64,000 nt of DNA from the NCBI GenBank assembly GCA_025358115.1, contig JANYKQ010000058.1:1-64000 (forward strand). The letters run 5' to 3'. Numbering within the stretch: position 1 is the stretch's first letter; every line of letters starts with the position of its first letter. The notes under the pieces were generated by a model. It saw nothing but the letters and a program-made list of their open reading frames with translations. It searched no databases and had not been told where the DNA came from. Shown in pieces: positions 27,357-36,472 of the stretch. Position numbers and translations under genes: made by a program. This stretch comes from Methanomicrobiales archaeon. GTDB taxonomy: Archaea > Halobacteriota > Methanomicrobia > Methanomicrobiales > Methanospirillaceae.

Positions 27357-27508
27357 AAGTTAATTCTTCAACACCTTTTTTCCTATCCTGAAATTTCCCA
27401 CTTCCGGAAAAACCCGTGTTTATAGAAAAAGGCATCAGGCCTTCAGAAGAAAAACGGCTCCTAACGTACAGGAGAACTGCATCCTTTGGTTTTGTCAATA
27501 TCGCGAAC

Positions 27509-27727
27509 TTACGACCCGCTGACAGTCGGGATAACTCCGGCAACGGTCTGCCTGTAGAGCCGCTCGGGGAATGTTGCATGGAAGATCGATGCATAGAGCG
27601 GATAGGGTACCGGCGCATGGTACTTCGTGGTCTTGTCTGCAAACACCACCGCCATTGTCCGTGTTGTCACATCGTATCCCAGTTCACGGATACCACTGGA
27701 TACGTACCTGTCCCAGACCATGTTCAT
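27509..27727 (-). CDS. KTSC-domain small protein
   Basis: 72 residues. VSSGIRELGYDVTTRTMAVV, a YHAPVPYPLYASIF segment and the ERLYRQTVAGVIP ending match the KTSC family pattern (conserved SS, GYD, VP and Y positions). The start ATG 27727 has GGGAGA about 9 nt upstream. KTSC proteins are small single domains linked to nucleic-acid-related proteins. Function here is unknown. Confidence 0.75.
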   Translation of the reverse strand: MNMVWDRYVSSGIRELGYDVTTRTMAVVFADKTTKYHAPVPYPLYASIFHATFPERLYRQTVAGVIPTVSGS

Positions 27728-27848
27728 GTTTCTTATCTCCCGGGCACTTCAGGGTGCCACAAAACGGAATTAGAACGGGCATGACGATAAGGATTGTGGG
27801 TAAATGAAGCGATGTTAAAAAAAGAAAGTTAACAGGACCCTGTGAGGT

Positions 27849-28724
27849 TTATCCGTCGATCATCTTTAAGATCGTCTTCCTGAACTCATCAAAGTCCAGT
27901 TCGTCCAGCTGCTCCGGTAACATCGACCCCATGGAAGCCTGCCGGTAGATCCAGTAAATGATCTTGTCAATGACCCGGATCACATCGTCCTGTGTCTTGA
28001 CCGTTACGAGGCTTCGCCCCAGTTTCGGGTGTCGGCCGCGGTGACCCCCTACGGTGATACGGTACTCCGGAGGAGCGCCACTGATGAGATTGAACGGGCA
28101 GGGCATGATGCAGAACCCGCACTCCATGCACTTGTTCTCGTCAAGGACGATGATACCATCCTGGACTTCAATGGCTTTCTCCCGGCAGTAGTGGGCGCAG
28201 GTGCCGCAACCGGTACAAAGCCCGGGATCCCGGATGGGCTTCTGGATACCGGTAATCCCAATTTCATTGAGCCGTTCGCTCTCGCAGCCGTTCGGGCATG
28301 AAGAAATGGCGATCCGCACCTTGACCGGGAGCTCTTTTCCAAAGAATTTCCTGTCAATCTCTTTTGCAAGAGCAACACTGTCGATGATCCCGAACTTGCA
28401 GTTGCGGGTGCCAAGACAGGAGGTGATGTTCACCACTTCTTCCCGTTCGGCCCCCAGGGGCGTGCCGTTCTTCTCGAGTTCGCCAAGAAGCCCTTCAAGT
28501 ACGGAAGGATCCACATGCGTAAGTTCTATGGTCTGGCGGGTGGTGAGGTGAATATGCTCAACCCCAAACCGGCCGGCAATCTCTCCTACCTCTTTCATCT
28601 GGGCAGGCGTAATCATCCCGGCCGGCATCCGGAGACGTACAATACAGAAATTCTGGTCGCGTTCGGTGATGATCCCGCCGCGGGTAAAGAGATCCTGGTT
28701 GATATTTTTGGGGGGGCGTGCCAT
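27849..28724 (-). CDS. Small siroheme/[4Fe-4S] sulfite/nitrite-reductase-like protein with ferredoxin domain
   Basis: 291 residues. N-terminal ferredoxin-like reductase half-domain (TTRQTIELTHV). The siroheme-[4Fe-4S] ligand set is C-x5-C (CLGTRNC) and C-x3-C (CPNGC). A two-cluster ferredoxin insert (CTGCGTCAHYC; CMECGFCIMPC) and a C-terminal GGHRGRHPKLG domain follow. It is a single-polypeptide small reductase of the dissimilatory-sulfite-reductase-like group common in methanogens and is too short to be Fsr. The physiological substrate is unknown. A paralogue is at 52772-53665. Confidence 0.85.
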   Translation of the reverse strand: MARPPKNINQDLFTRGGIITERDQNFCIVRLRMPAGMITPAQMKEVGEIAGRFGVEHIHLTTRQTIELTHVDPSVLEGLLGELEKNGTPLGAEREEVVNITSCLGTRNCKFGIIDSVALAKEIDRKFFGKELPVKVRIAISSCPNGCESERLNEIGITGIQKPIRDPGLCTGCGTCAHYCREKAIEVQDGIIVLDENKCMECGFCIMPCPFNLISGAPPEYRITVGGHRGRHPKLGRSLVTVKTQDDVIRVIDKIIYWIYRQASMGSMLPEQLDELDFDEFRKTILKMIDG

Positions 28725-28806
28725 AGCACACAGATATGGGGCTTGTTAATGGATAGATATTGTCAAAGTACTAACGATTATAGCATTTAGTTACCCATAT
28801 GTACCT

Positions 28807-29379
28807 ATGACGAAGCAGTCCGAGTATATGGAGGCTTTTTTCGGGGTTGAGCTGAACCAGAAATTCGAGGACATGATCAACGAGCTCAAGGATTCTGAGG
28901 AGAGCCTCAAGGAGCTTTCACGGGATATCGGGAAACTGGGCCCCAACCTCGGGCCCGAGGAGGCAAAGGAGCTCAACAAGGAGCTCCGGGCGATTGCGTA
29001 CGAGAACGCCCAGCAGATCAAGGATGTCCGGACCTTCCTTGACTTCTACTTAAAGTCAGACAAAGCCTCCACCCATATCATCCTCGAGCGGGATACCTAC
29101 ATGAAGATCTACCAGATCTTCAAGTGGGACGGCTCGGATGTACGGGACTTAAAGCGCTGGATCAAAGAGCTCAAGGAGCTCTGCGAAAAGATCGGCCTGA
29201 ATCCCCGCGACCTGATCAATTTCAAAAAGCTTACCGCCCAGCCGGTACCAGACGAGCTCATGAAGTTCCCGGTCTATGCCTTTGACCGGCAGGGCTACTG
29301 CCTTACCGGCCCGGCTTTCGATATGGTCATGCACATCGATGAAGTTCGGGAAAAGATCGCCGAGAATTCATCGGAATAA
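28807..29379 (+). CDS. Hypothetical coiled-coil protein, 190 residues
   Basis: Highly charged and helical (INELKDSEESLKELSRDIGK; EAKELNKELRAIAYENAQQI), with no Cys or membrane segment. It is divergent from the siroheme reductase across 82 nt. Codon use is typical of the genome's well-expressed genes. No family recognised. Confidence 0.75.
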   Translation: MTKQSEYMEAFFGVELNQKFEDMINELKDSEESLKELSRDIGKLGPNLGPEEAKELNKELRAIAYENAQQIKDVRTFLDFYLKSDKASTHIILERDTYMKIYQIFKWDGSDVRDLKRWIKELKELCEKIGLNPRDLINFKKLTAQPVPDELMKFPVYAFDRQGYCLTGPAFDMVMHIDEVREKIAENSSE

Positions 29380-29771
29380 TTTCTCTTTTTCCCCTCCCCC
29401 CCGCTTCCCTTTTATTTATTCCGGATGCAAAACTCCCGGTTTTTTGCACGCTTTACAACGGGTCGTGATATTCCCTGACCATTCCTGCATGATTGCCAGT
29501 GATACCTGAGAGCTGAACGAGTATTATTAATTCTTAAAAGTTAACTTAGCGATTGATTTCACTAAATTTATTTATTTTCCTCCGTAATGTATAATCTGAC
29601 CATTCCCATTTGCGATCATAGCCATCCGACAGTTTGCACAGGATACCGACATGGTATCAAAAGAAAGTGTCATCGGGCGTGCGGGTGATATAGTTCACGA
29701 AAAATAACCGTATCTCGTTATACAGGCTGATATATGACCATATCCGATCAAAAAAATAAGAGACATTTCCA
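29380..29771. other. Gene-free AT-rich region
   Basis: Pyrimidine-rich tract after the preceding stop (terminator-like), then AT-rich DNA with several TATA-like stretches. gatatatgacc near 29731 is placed to drive the DsrE-type gene at 29772. Confidence 0.4.
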
Positions 29772-31016
29772 ATGACCTCACATTTTTTCCTGCTCAGCGG
29801 TCCGTTAACTCAGGAACGCCTATCCTGGATCGAGGAGAGTTTAAAATTTTTCTTCGTCCGGCTGAACCCGGAGAATCTCCTGCACAGTTCAAAACCAAGA
29901 GATACTGTCTTTTCATTCTTCCTTACAGGTGATTCGCTGTACAGCCTCCAGAACCCGGAGACGATTTCTGTATGGGAGATCATACTCTCGATGCCATCAG
30001 TGAAGATCGTATGCGACTGTAATGAACTGGAATTACGGGGCATATCGATCGAGCGCCTGAAGATGAAGAATCCCGAGCAGGTGATTGACCGGAACAGCCT
30101 TGCCTTGAATGGTCAGCCTTCCTTCTGGAAAGATGTGATGAAGTTCGCCCGGCAGCACGAACAACCAGTTCCGAGCATGGTTGGCTACCTCCAGACGGAG
30201 TCGCCCTACATGCACCAGTCGGCCCATGCTGCACTTCTCTTTCTCACTGCCGGGGTGGAATCCCATGCTTCGGCAGACCTGTACGCGTACCTTGACGGGG
30301 TCCATGTCGGTCACATTGGGCAGAATCCATCAGAGTGCGAAAATATCGGTACCGGTCTTGAGGCCGTACATGAAAAAGCCCAGAAAAAGGGGCTATCCTG
30401 CCAGATGATTGCCTGCGGGAGATGTGCCGCAGCCCGGGGTTACAGCACCTGGGATGGTGGCCAGGGTGTGGTAATTTCGACCTGCTCGATCAAGCCCTTT
30501 AAGATCCGGAGCCTCAGGGAGATGATAGGCCCGTTCGAACGTAACCATATCATCCTTTCAAAGGACAGCGCCTCCATCCAGTTAAAAAAAGAGGGGGCGT
30601 CCATTTCACAGCCCCAATCTGATAACAGTAGGAAACCCCCGATAACGATTTTTATCACCAGGAGTCCATATGGTACTGAAGAGGCTTTTGGCGCCATCTC
30701 CTTTGCAGTTGCCTGTGCCTATGAAGGGATCCAGACGCGTGTCATCCTCATCGAGGACGGTGTGTATATGCTCATGGGCACCCACAGGCCGGAGAAGGGT
30801 ACTCACTTTTTCAACCTGCAGGAGGTTATCAATGCCATTGCGGGAAGCGCAAACATCCAGTTCTTTGCGTTCCAGCCCTCACTGAACCGGAGGGGAATTA
30901 CCAAGAACGCAAAGATGAACGCTGTGCTTGATATTGGTACCCAGGAACTGAGCCAGCTCCTGTTCTATGCCCCGAATGGCGTGACGGCGAATCACCAGCG
31001 GGTGTTCTTCTTCTGA
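29772..31016 (+). CDS. DsrE-family protein with two DsrE-like domains
   Basis: 414 residues. An N-terminal region of about 110 residues of unknown type comes first. Then a DsrE-like domain (about 118-255: MVGYLQTESPYMHQSAHAAL, a candidate sulfur-carrier Cys in IACGRCAAARGY, and a VVISTCSIKP segment). A linker and a second DsrE-like domain follow (about 290-400: ITIFITRSPYGTEEAFGAIS, TRVILIEDGVYML) that lacks the Cys. DsrE-type proteins transfer sulfane sulfur or serve as accessory factors. The fusion of one Cys-bearing and one Cys-less domain imitates a DsrE/F heteromer in one chain (inference). Confidence 0.8.
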   Translation: MTSHFFLLSGPLTQERLSWIEESLKFFFVRLNPENLLHSSKPRDTVFSFFLTGDSLYSLQNPETISVWEIILSMPSVKIVCDCNELELRGISIERLKMKNPEQVIDRNSLALNGQPSFWKDVMKFARQHEQPVPSMVGYLQTESPYMHQSAHAALLFLTAGVESHASADLYAYLDGVHVGHIGQNPSECENIGTGLEAVHEKAQKKGLSCQMIACGRCAAARGYSTWDGGQGVVISTCSIKPFKIRSLREMIGPFERNHIILSKDSASIQLKKEGASISQPQSDNSRKPPITIFITRSPYGTEEAFGAISFAVACAYEGIQTRVILIEDGVYMLMGTHRPEKGTHFFNLQEVINAIAGSANIQFFAFQPSLNRRGITKNAKMNAVLDIGTQELSQLLFYAPNGVTANHQRVFFF

Positions 31017-31166
31017 ATCTGTATTTTGTACGGGTTGGGGATTACGGAGACAGGATGATGCGGTATTATTCAATTGCACAAGCCAACCGGGTTCTCAAAG
31101 ATCATCAGGACCCGCGCGGTGATGAATAACAATGGATAGCATTTATCTCAATAATGAAGCGGGTTT

Positions 31167-31979
31167 ATGTTGCAATCCCTGACAATAGATAAAAAAAAAG
31201 AACCCGGTACAGTAGCCGGTATTGACCTGGGCTCAACCCGCATCAAGGTCGTGATCTATAACGGGTCTTCTTACTTCGCAAGGATGTCGGATGCTTCGTG
31301 GGATCCGGAGAAAACGGCTCTTGAACTGCTTGCCGAAACGAGCCGGGAAGCCGGACTATCCGCTCCCCCTTCCATCATCGCAACAACCGGGTACGGGCGC
31401 CGCTGTCTTTCCCATGCAACGCTGACGTTCACCGAGATCGCCACTCATGCCAAGGGGGCGTTTTACCTTGTACCGGAGTGCCGGTTTGTAGTGGATATAG
31501 GCGGACAGGATGCCAAGGGAATCCGTCTTTCATCCGATGGCCGGGTGGAGGACTTTGTGATGAACGACAAGTGTGCTGCGGGGACGGGCCGGTTCCTTTC
31601 GGCAATGGGGCAGGCACTTGGGGTTCCGGTTGAGGACCTTGGCGCCTATGCAACCGGTGCGGAGCCGCACCGGATCAATGCGATGTGTACGGTCTTTGCC
31701 GAATCGGAAGTGATCAGCCTGATTCACCAGGGAGTGTCCCGGAATGCGATCATTGCCGGCCTTCACGCCTCCATCGCACGCCGGACCGCTTCGATGATTT
31801 CCTCCCTCCACCCGGAGCCGCTCATTGCGTTTACCGGGGGTGTCTCGCAGAATGCCGATATTGTGCAGAGGCTGTCTGAAGAACTGGGCCATCCCGTCAT
31901 CGTCCCGCACGATGCCGTCTATGCCGGGGCGATCGGGGCTGCGCTCCTGGCATGGGAGCACCGTAGTGAATCAGGATAA
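31167..31979 (+). CDS. 2-hydroxyacyl-CoA dehydratase activator / BcrAD-BadFG-type ATPase
   Basis: 270 residues, ASKHA-fold ATPase that injects low-potential electrons into a partner iron-sulfur protein. GIDLGSTRIKVVI (phosphate 1), VDIGGQDAKGI (phosphate 2), FTGGVSQN (adenosine) and the cluster-ligating Cys in NDKCAAGTGRF and INAMCTVFAESE are all present. It converges on its likely partner at 31989-33140, their stops 9 nt apart. Confidence 0.92.
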   Translation: MLQSLTIDKKKEPGTVAGIDLGSTRIKVVIYNGSSYFARMSDASWDPEKTALELLAETSREAGLSAPPSIIATTGYGRRCLSHATLTFTEIATHAKGAFYLVPECRFVVDIGGQDAKGIRLSSDGRVEDFVMNDKCAAGTGRFLSAMGQALGVPVEDLGAYATGAEPHRINAMCTVFAESEVISLIHQGVSRNAIIAGLHASIARRTASMISSLHPEPLIAFTGGVSQNADIVQRLSEELGHPVIVPHDAVYAGAIGAALLAWEHRSESG

Positions 31980-31986
31980 AAAAAAG
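31977..31986 (-). terminator. T-run terminator between convergent dehydratase genes
   Basis: On the minus strand, a run of about nine T follows the end of the 33140-31989 gene. Confidence 0.4.
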
Positions 31987-31988
31987 AA

Positions 31989-33140
31989 TCAGGGTTTTTT
32001 GATCATCTCAAGGAATGCCTCGACCCGGGTCTTGATCTGACCTGTATCCCCTTGCGAGTAATCGGTCTCTACCTGGAGGAGGGGGACGTCCCCGTGCTTT
32101 GCCAGGTAGTCCTTGAGAATACGTGACTCAACATTGTAGGTGTGGCAGCCAACCCAGGTGATATCAACGACACCATCCGCGTGGTACTCTTTTGCGAGTT
32201 TTGCCAGAAGTTCGAGCCTGCCGGTATTCGGGCTCATGCAGGAGCAGGGTGTCTCGAGGTACTTGTCGGCGATTGCATCGAGCGGTGAGTCTGTGGTTGC
32301 TACATCATGGAGGTACTGCTTCATACCGGAACAGTTCTCAATGTAGACGATGGCAGCGCCGGACTCCTCAATGATCCTGAGGACCTTCTCGGCACCTACA
32401 CCCGTGGGGACACCGGTGACGATGATCCGCATTGCGGTCCTGGGCATTGCTCCTTCACCCCTTGCCTTCATCGCCTTGAGTTCAGCAATCAGGTCCTTGA
32501 GCTGCTGGTTGAAGGCAACCCTGTCGAACGTGAAGTTGCGGGCCCACATCACCTTGAGCAGGTCCAGGCCGGATAGCGGGGCCGGGATCGCAGTATTGAG
32601 GTGAGCAAGCTCCCGCATGAGTGCCCGCTGCTCGTTGAGCTCCTCGATCGCAGCCTTCATTTTCTCATCGGTGATCTTGACCCCAAGCCTCTGTTCGATC
32701 TCCTGCTTGCAGCGGGCTACTTCCAAGCGCCAGAACGCTTTCTGTGATTCACCCTTTGCACTCTGCGGAACTTCGAGGACCACCATGGGTTTGAACTTCT
32801 CCATGAGCTCGAACATCTTCTTCTTGCCATCACAGGTGGTCTCCCCTATGATGAACTCGGAGTTGTTGAAGAACGCACATTTCTCGGTGATTGCAAACCC
32901 GTAGGAGGATTTGATCAGCGGACAGAAATTCCGGGGCAGGTATTTTTCCCCGTCAGCGATGGGCTCTTCCTTGGTGGCACAGAGCGTAACCGGTACTGCA
33001 CCTGCGGCAACGATGAGTTCCTGGGGTGCGAACAAACAATAGAACCCGACGAACTTTTTGCCCTGGTCGCGTACGCTCTTGATCGCTGCTGATGCATTCG
33101 GAATTACCGAATCGAAATAGGTCATCTTTTCTGCTCTCAT
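31989..33140 (-). CDS. 2-hydroxyacyl-CoA dehydratase D-component / double-cubane-cluster-type protein
   Basis: 383 residues from ATG 33140, which has GAGG 8 nt upstream. An in-frame ATG at 33176 lies 3 nt after the previous stop. HgdB-superfamily pattern: FVGFYCLFAPQELIVAAGAVPV, NFCPLIKSSYGF, a region with GETTCDGKKK, PCSCMSPN and DITWVGCHTYN. Only one such subunit is present. That fits the single-subunit, YjiM-like or double-cubane-cluster protein branch rather than a two-subunit dehydratase (known family behaviour). Partner activator is convergent at 31167-31979. Confidence 0.88.
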   Translation of the reverse strand: MRAEKMTYFDSVIPNASAAIKSVRDQGKKFVGFYCLFAPQELIVAAGAVPVTLCATKEEPIADGEKYLPRNFCPLIKSSYGFAITEKCAFFNNSEFIIGETTCDGKKKMFELMEKFKPMVVLEVPQSAKGESQKAFWRLEVARCKQEIEQRLGVKITDEKMKAAIEELNEQRALMRELAHLNTAIPAPLSGLDLLKVMWARNFTFDRVAFNQQLKDLIAELKAMKARGEGAMPRTAMRIIVTGVPTGVGAEKVLRIIEESGAAIVYIENCSGMKQYLHDVATTDSPLDAIADKYLETPCSCMSPNTGRLELLAKLAKEYHADGVVDITWVGCHTYNVESRILKDYLAKHGDVPLLQVETDYSQGDTGQIKTRVEAFLEMIKKP

Positions 33141-33179
33141 AGTAATTTCCTCATCGGTGATTACAGGAATAATCATGAC

Positions 33180-33659
33180 TTAGTTCCCGGGGGTCTTTCC
33201 TGTTTCCCGGAGTATGATCTTTGCAGTTTCTTCTGCAACTTCTCCGGTGAATGCAATGCATTGCCGGAGGTGTTCGGGGGATTTTAATACCATGCCATGG
33301 GTTAGGGTACGGCAGCAGAGGCAGCCGTGCCTGCGGGTGAAGAGTGCATGCAGTTCCCGGGCAAGGGCGAGACACCGGTCAATGGAAGGATCGCCGGGCT
33401 CCTTGCGCCCGAAGACCATCCCGAGTGCCATGACCCCCCCGGTAACGGCGCCACAGGCACAGCCCGCACTGCCAATCCCGATGGGAAATCCTGAAGCCAT
33501 CCGGACTATATCGTCAGGATAGTTCAGGGCGAACTCGTCATTGATGGTCTTTACGATCGCTTCCGAGCAGTAAAACTGCCCGGACCGGTAATACGCCTCA
33601 GCGACTTCCCTGACCCGGGCCGGGTCAACGGGCTTGTGCAGTTCCTTCACGCTTCTCAC
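33180..33659 (-). CDS. C_GCAxxG_C_C family redox protein
   Basis: 159 residues. The signature GSAGCACGAVTGGVMALG is followed by CLCC and a later Cys, defining the C_GCAxxG_C_C family thought to bind metal or do thiol redox chemistry. It lies 9 nt after the OsmC gene and just before the dehydratase-like gene in the same unit. These genes often accompany sulfur-reactive enzymes. Confidence 0.9.
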   Translation of the reverse strand: MRSVKELHKPVDPARVREVAEAYYRSGQFYCSEAIVKTINDEFALNYPDDIVRMASGFPIGIGSAGCACGAVTGGVMALGMVFGRKEPGDPSIDRCLALARELHALFTRRHGCLCCRTLTHGMVLKSPEHLRQCIAFTGEVAEETAKIILRETGKTPGN

Positions 33660-33668
33660 CCGGGCTGC

Positions 33669-34193
33669 TTATTTCCGGAGCCGGACTTCTGCCTTGAGTG
33701 CGATCGCATGCTGGATCGTGAACATACCCATGCAACGCTTGAGGGCGTACTCTTTCAGGTCATGGACCTGGGCATCGGTTGCCTCGCCCGTGACCTCCAT
33801 GATCACCCGGTACTCGCTGATGAGCGGGCTCTCACCAAGGTCGAACTGGGCGGTATAGTCAAGGTCTGCCTCGACTTTTGTTTTTACCGAGGTAAGCTGG
33901 ATGTTTCTCATGGCGGCTTCGGTGACAAACGTGCTGGAGTAGCATGCGGCAAACCAGAAGAGGCCAAATGCCATGGGGCCGGGGCGGCTTCCGGGGCCGG
34001 CAAAGTTCGGGTGGCTTGCCTCCATCGTGTAGGTGCCATCCTTCACTTTGACCGTTGAGCGGAACTGCGGGCCGCCGTTTTCAAAGAGCCAGACACCCTC
34101 TATCTTTGCGGTGAATTTTGCTTCCTTGGGATCTTTCCTGATGGTCTCTTTGTAATCCTTGACCTGCTTGGTATCAATGTTGTTCAGGCTCAT
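33669..34193 (-). CDS. OsmC/Ohr-family peroxiredoxin
   Basis: 174 residues. OsmC fold with the two reactive cysteines in FAACYSSTF and ALKRCMGMF, expected to reduce organic hydroperoxides or persulfides. First gene of the unit osmC, C_GCAxxG_C_C, dehydratase-like. An AT-rich promoter lies at about 34200-34240. Confidence 0.9.
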   Translation of the reverse strand: MSLNNIDTKQVKDYKETIRKDPKEAKFTAKIEGVWLFENGGPQFRSTVKVKDGTYTMEASHPNFAGPGSRPGPMAFGLFWFAACYSSTFVTEAAMRNIQLTSVKTKVEADLDYTAQFDLGESPLISEYRVIMEVTGEATDAQVHDLKEYALKRCMGMFTIQHAIALKAEVRLRK

Positions 34194-34416
34194 AAGTTAA
34201 CACAATAAATTAATTTGATTGAATAGTTAAAATAATTTGGTAAATACATGGTGTATGAAGCCACGGGGGAGGTTAACATTTGCTCGATACATGGATTTGG
34301 ATCCTTTCAGAAATTTGTGCTATCAGACGATTCATCACTTGAAAGAATCATTACGACATTTTTTTACCTTTACAAAAGCACCTTGTTAATGATAAGCAGT
34401 AAATGAGGAGCCGGGT

Positions 34417-34473
34417 ATGGACAGACGAGACCTAGTACGAGGAACCTGCACAAGGGGCAACAGGAAATGGTAA
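34417..34473 (+). CDS. Possible 18-residue leader peptide overlapping the moeA start
   Basis: ATG at 34417 with GGAG 8 nt upstream. It encodes MDRRDLVRGTCTRGNRKW and stops at 34471-34473, seven bases inside moeA in another frame. Arg-rich. It could couple translation to moeA or be chance. Confidence 0.3.
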   Translation: MDRRDLVRGTCTRGNRKW

Positions 34474-36377
34474 AACGCTACCTCGAGCTCCGCTCCCTTG
34501 ACGAAGCCCTCCGGCTGCTCACCTCATCTTTTGATCTTCCCCTCAGGACCGAGAAGGTCCCGGTCATGCAGTCGGCCGGGCGGGTCGTTGCCGAACCGGT
34601 CTATGCAAAATATTCTGTGCCCGAGGTAAACCTCTCCGCCATGGACGGTATTGCAGTCAGGAGCCGTGACACCCTTGGTGCTGGTGACCGGAACCCGGTG
34701 ACCCTGGACCATTTCGCCCGGGTCAATACCGGCAATATTGTGCCTCCGGAGTTCGATGCAGTCATTATGATTGAGGATGTCTGGGAAAACGGTGACCGGT
34801 TCCAGGTGCGCCGGGCTGCCGCACCCTGGCAGCACGTCCGCCCCGCCGGGGAAGATATCAAGGAGAACCGCCTCGTGCTCCCCCGCGGTCACATCATCCG
34901 TCCATTCGATATCGGGGCACTGGCCACCTACGGGATCACAACGGTCGAGGTCCGGGCGGTACGGGTTGGAATTATCCCGACAGGCAGCGAACTCGTCCCG
35001 CTCGGTGTCCGGCCGGGACCGGGACAGGTAGTGGAGAGCAACACCATCATGGCCCAGGTCTTTCTTGACCAGATGGGGGCACACTGCACCCGCCTTCCCA
35101 TAGTGCAGGATGAACCCGACCTCATCCGGGCAGCACTCCGCCATGCGGTTAAAGAGAATGACCTGGTGATCATCTCTGCGGGTTCTTCGGCCGGTACACG
35201 GGACTTCACCGAGAGTGTCATACGATCGCTGGGTGAACTGATCTTCCATGGCGTGGCAGTCCGGCCCGGTAAGCCCGTGATGCTGGGAAAGGTGGAGGGA
35301 ACGCCGGTCCTTGGGCTGCCGGGCTACCCGCTCGCTGCCCAGACTGCACTGAGGGAATTTGCAGCCCCCCTGCTGGAATCCTGGGGATTTCCCCCGGCCC
35401 CCCGCTTTCCGGTCATGGCCCGTCTGGCGCAGCCACTCGTCTCGGATCCCGGGTTTGATGAGTTCATACCGGTCTTTGTCGGTCGTATCGGTTCGAACCT
35501 CTTTGCAACCCCGCACATAAAAAAGGCCGGTGTCCAGATGGCTACAGTCAAGGCCAATGGTTACACCCGTATCCCGGCACCGGTTGAAGGCTACGAGGCC
35601 GGTACGGAACTCGAAGTCCTTCTCACTACGGACCCGGGAAGTATCGAACGCATGCTCATCCTGACGGGCTCGCTGGATCCTTCGCTCGAAGAACTCGCCG
35701 GCTTGGCCCATGACGAGGGGTTGTTCATCCATGCCACCAACCCCGGCAATACGGGAGCAATTCTTGCCCTCCGCTGCAACACCTGCCATGCAGCCCCGCT
35801 CAGCCTGCCGGCCCGGTCCCTGCTGACCACATTCCAGCCGTATATAAAATTCCTGGAGGCCGGTGACCTGGCCTTTATCCATATCGCCACCACCGAGATG
35901 GGTATTGTTTCTGAAGAAGGACTTGGGATAAAGGATCTCTCCCATGTCCGTTTCATCAACACCCGGCGGGAGTCGCCAGCCCGGATGGTTCTCGATGCCC
36001 TGCTGGCTACTGAGGGCATCGACCCGTCACAGGTCAACGGGTACCTGCAGGAAGTCCATGGTCCCCCGGCCGTGGCAGCTGCTGTCCGGAACGGGTTTGC
36101 CGATGCCGGGATGTGCACGTCGAGCATTGCCAGTGCAGCCGGGCTCCGGTTCGTGCCGGTTGCCCACGAGGATTATGAACTGGCAGTACGGCGGGAGATG
36201 CTGGAAGATTCCCGTATCCGTACCTTAGTCACGCTCATCCAGAGTCCCGCATATCGCCAGATTCTTACCCGGATGGGCGGCTATGATGTCAGCCTCACCG
36301 GCACCATACGGGGGCTTAACGGCGAGAATATCTTAACCCCGTTATCCCCCGGAAGCCTGCCGGCCGGGTATATCTGA
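34467..36377 (+). CDS. moeA: Molybdopterin molybdenumtransferase MoeA fused to a substrate-binding-like domain
   Basis: 636 residues. Residues 1-400 are MoeA: SAMDGIAVRS, a PTGSELVP segment, ISAGSSAGTRDFT and GLPGYPLAAQ. It inserts molybdate or tungstate into adenylated molybdopterin. Residues about 410-620 form the periplasmic-binding-like (LysR-substrate/PBP) domain found in archaeal MoeA fusions, here with a diverged N terminus (HATNPGNTGAIL, CNTCHAAPLS) and QEVHGPPAVAAAV. The domain probably senses or binds a ligand. AAGGGG lies 10 nt before the ATG. It is divergent from the osmC unit and convergent with fdhAB copy 1. Confidence 0.93.
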   Translation: MVKRYLELRSLDEALRLLTSSFDLPLRTEKVPVMQSAGRVVAEPVYAKYSVPEVNLSAMDGIAVRSRDTLGAGDRNPVTLDHFARVNTGNIVPPEFDAVIMIEDVWENGDRFQVRRAAAPWQHVRPAGEDIKENRLVLPRGHIIRPFDIGALATYGITTVEVRAVRVGIIPTGSELVPLGVRPGPGQVVESNTIMAQVFLDQMGAHCTRLPIVQDEPDLIRAALRHAVKENDLVIISAGSSAGTRDFTESVIRSLGELIFHGVAVRPGKPVMLGKVEGTPVLGLPGYPLAAQTALREFAAPLLESWGFPPAPRFPVMARLAQPLVSDPGFDEFIPVFVGRIGSNLFATPHIKKAGVQMATVKANGYTRIPAPVEGYEAGTELEVLLTTDPGSIERMLILTGSLDPSLEELAGLAHDEGLFIHATNPGNTGAILALRCNTCHAAPLSLPARSLLTTFQPYIKFLEAGDLAFIHIATTEMGIVSEEGLGIKDLSHVRFINTRRESPARMVLDALLATEGIDPSQVNGYLQEVHGPPAVAAAVRNGFADAGMCTSSIASAAGLRFVPVAHEDYELAVRREMLEDSRIRTLVTLIQSPAYRQILTRMGGYDVSLTGTIRGLNGENILTPLSPGSLPAGYI

Positions 36378-36379
36378 AC

Positions 36380-36386
36380 TTTTTTT
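36380..36386 (+). terminator. Oligo-T terminator of moeA
   Basis: Seven T residues 3 nt after the stop. Confidence 0.45.
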
Positions 36387-36442
36387 ATCCCCTTCCCCGT
36401 GTGTAGACCCGGGGGATACTTACATTACTTTTTCTGAATTAT

Positions 36443-36466
36443 AAAAAAAAAAGACCCTGTTAAAGG
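36443..36466 (-). terminator. Hairpin plus T-run terminator of fdhAB copy 1
   Basis: On the minus strand, CCCT-TTAAC-AGGG is followed within a few bases by ten T residues. Confidence 0.55.
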
Positions 36467-36472
36467 GATTGA

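Noticed and set aside
34430..34450. Resemblance of the moeA leader to the 23S rRNA sarcin-ricin loop (ctagtacgag)
   Set aside because: About ten bases only, within a plausible leader and without rRNA context. Chance is sufficient.
34524..35945. 473-codon open frame antisense to moeA
   Set aside because: Fully opposite the recognised MoeA domains and with no family features. It is a shadow of GC-rich codon use.
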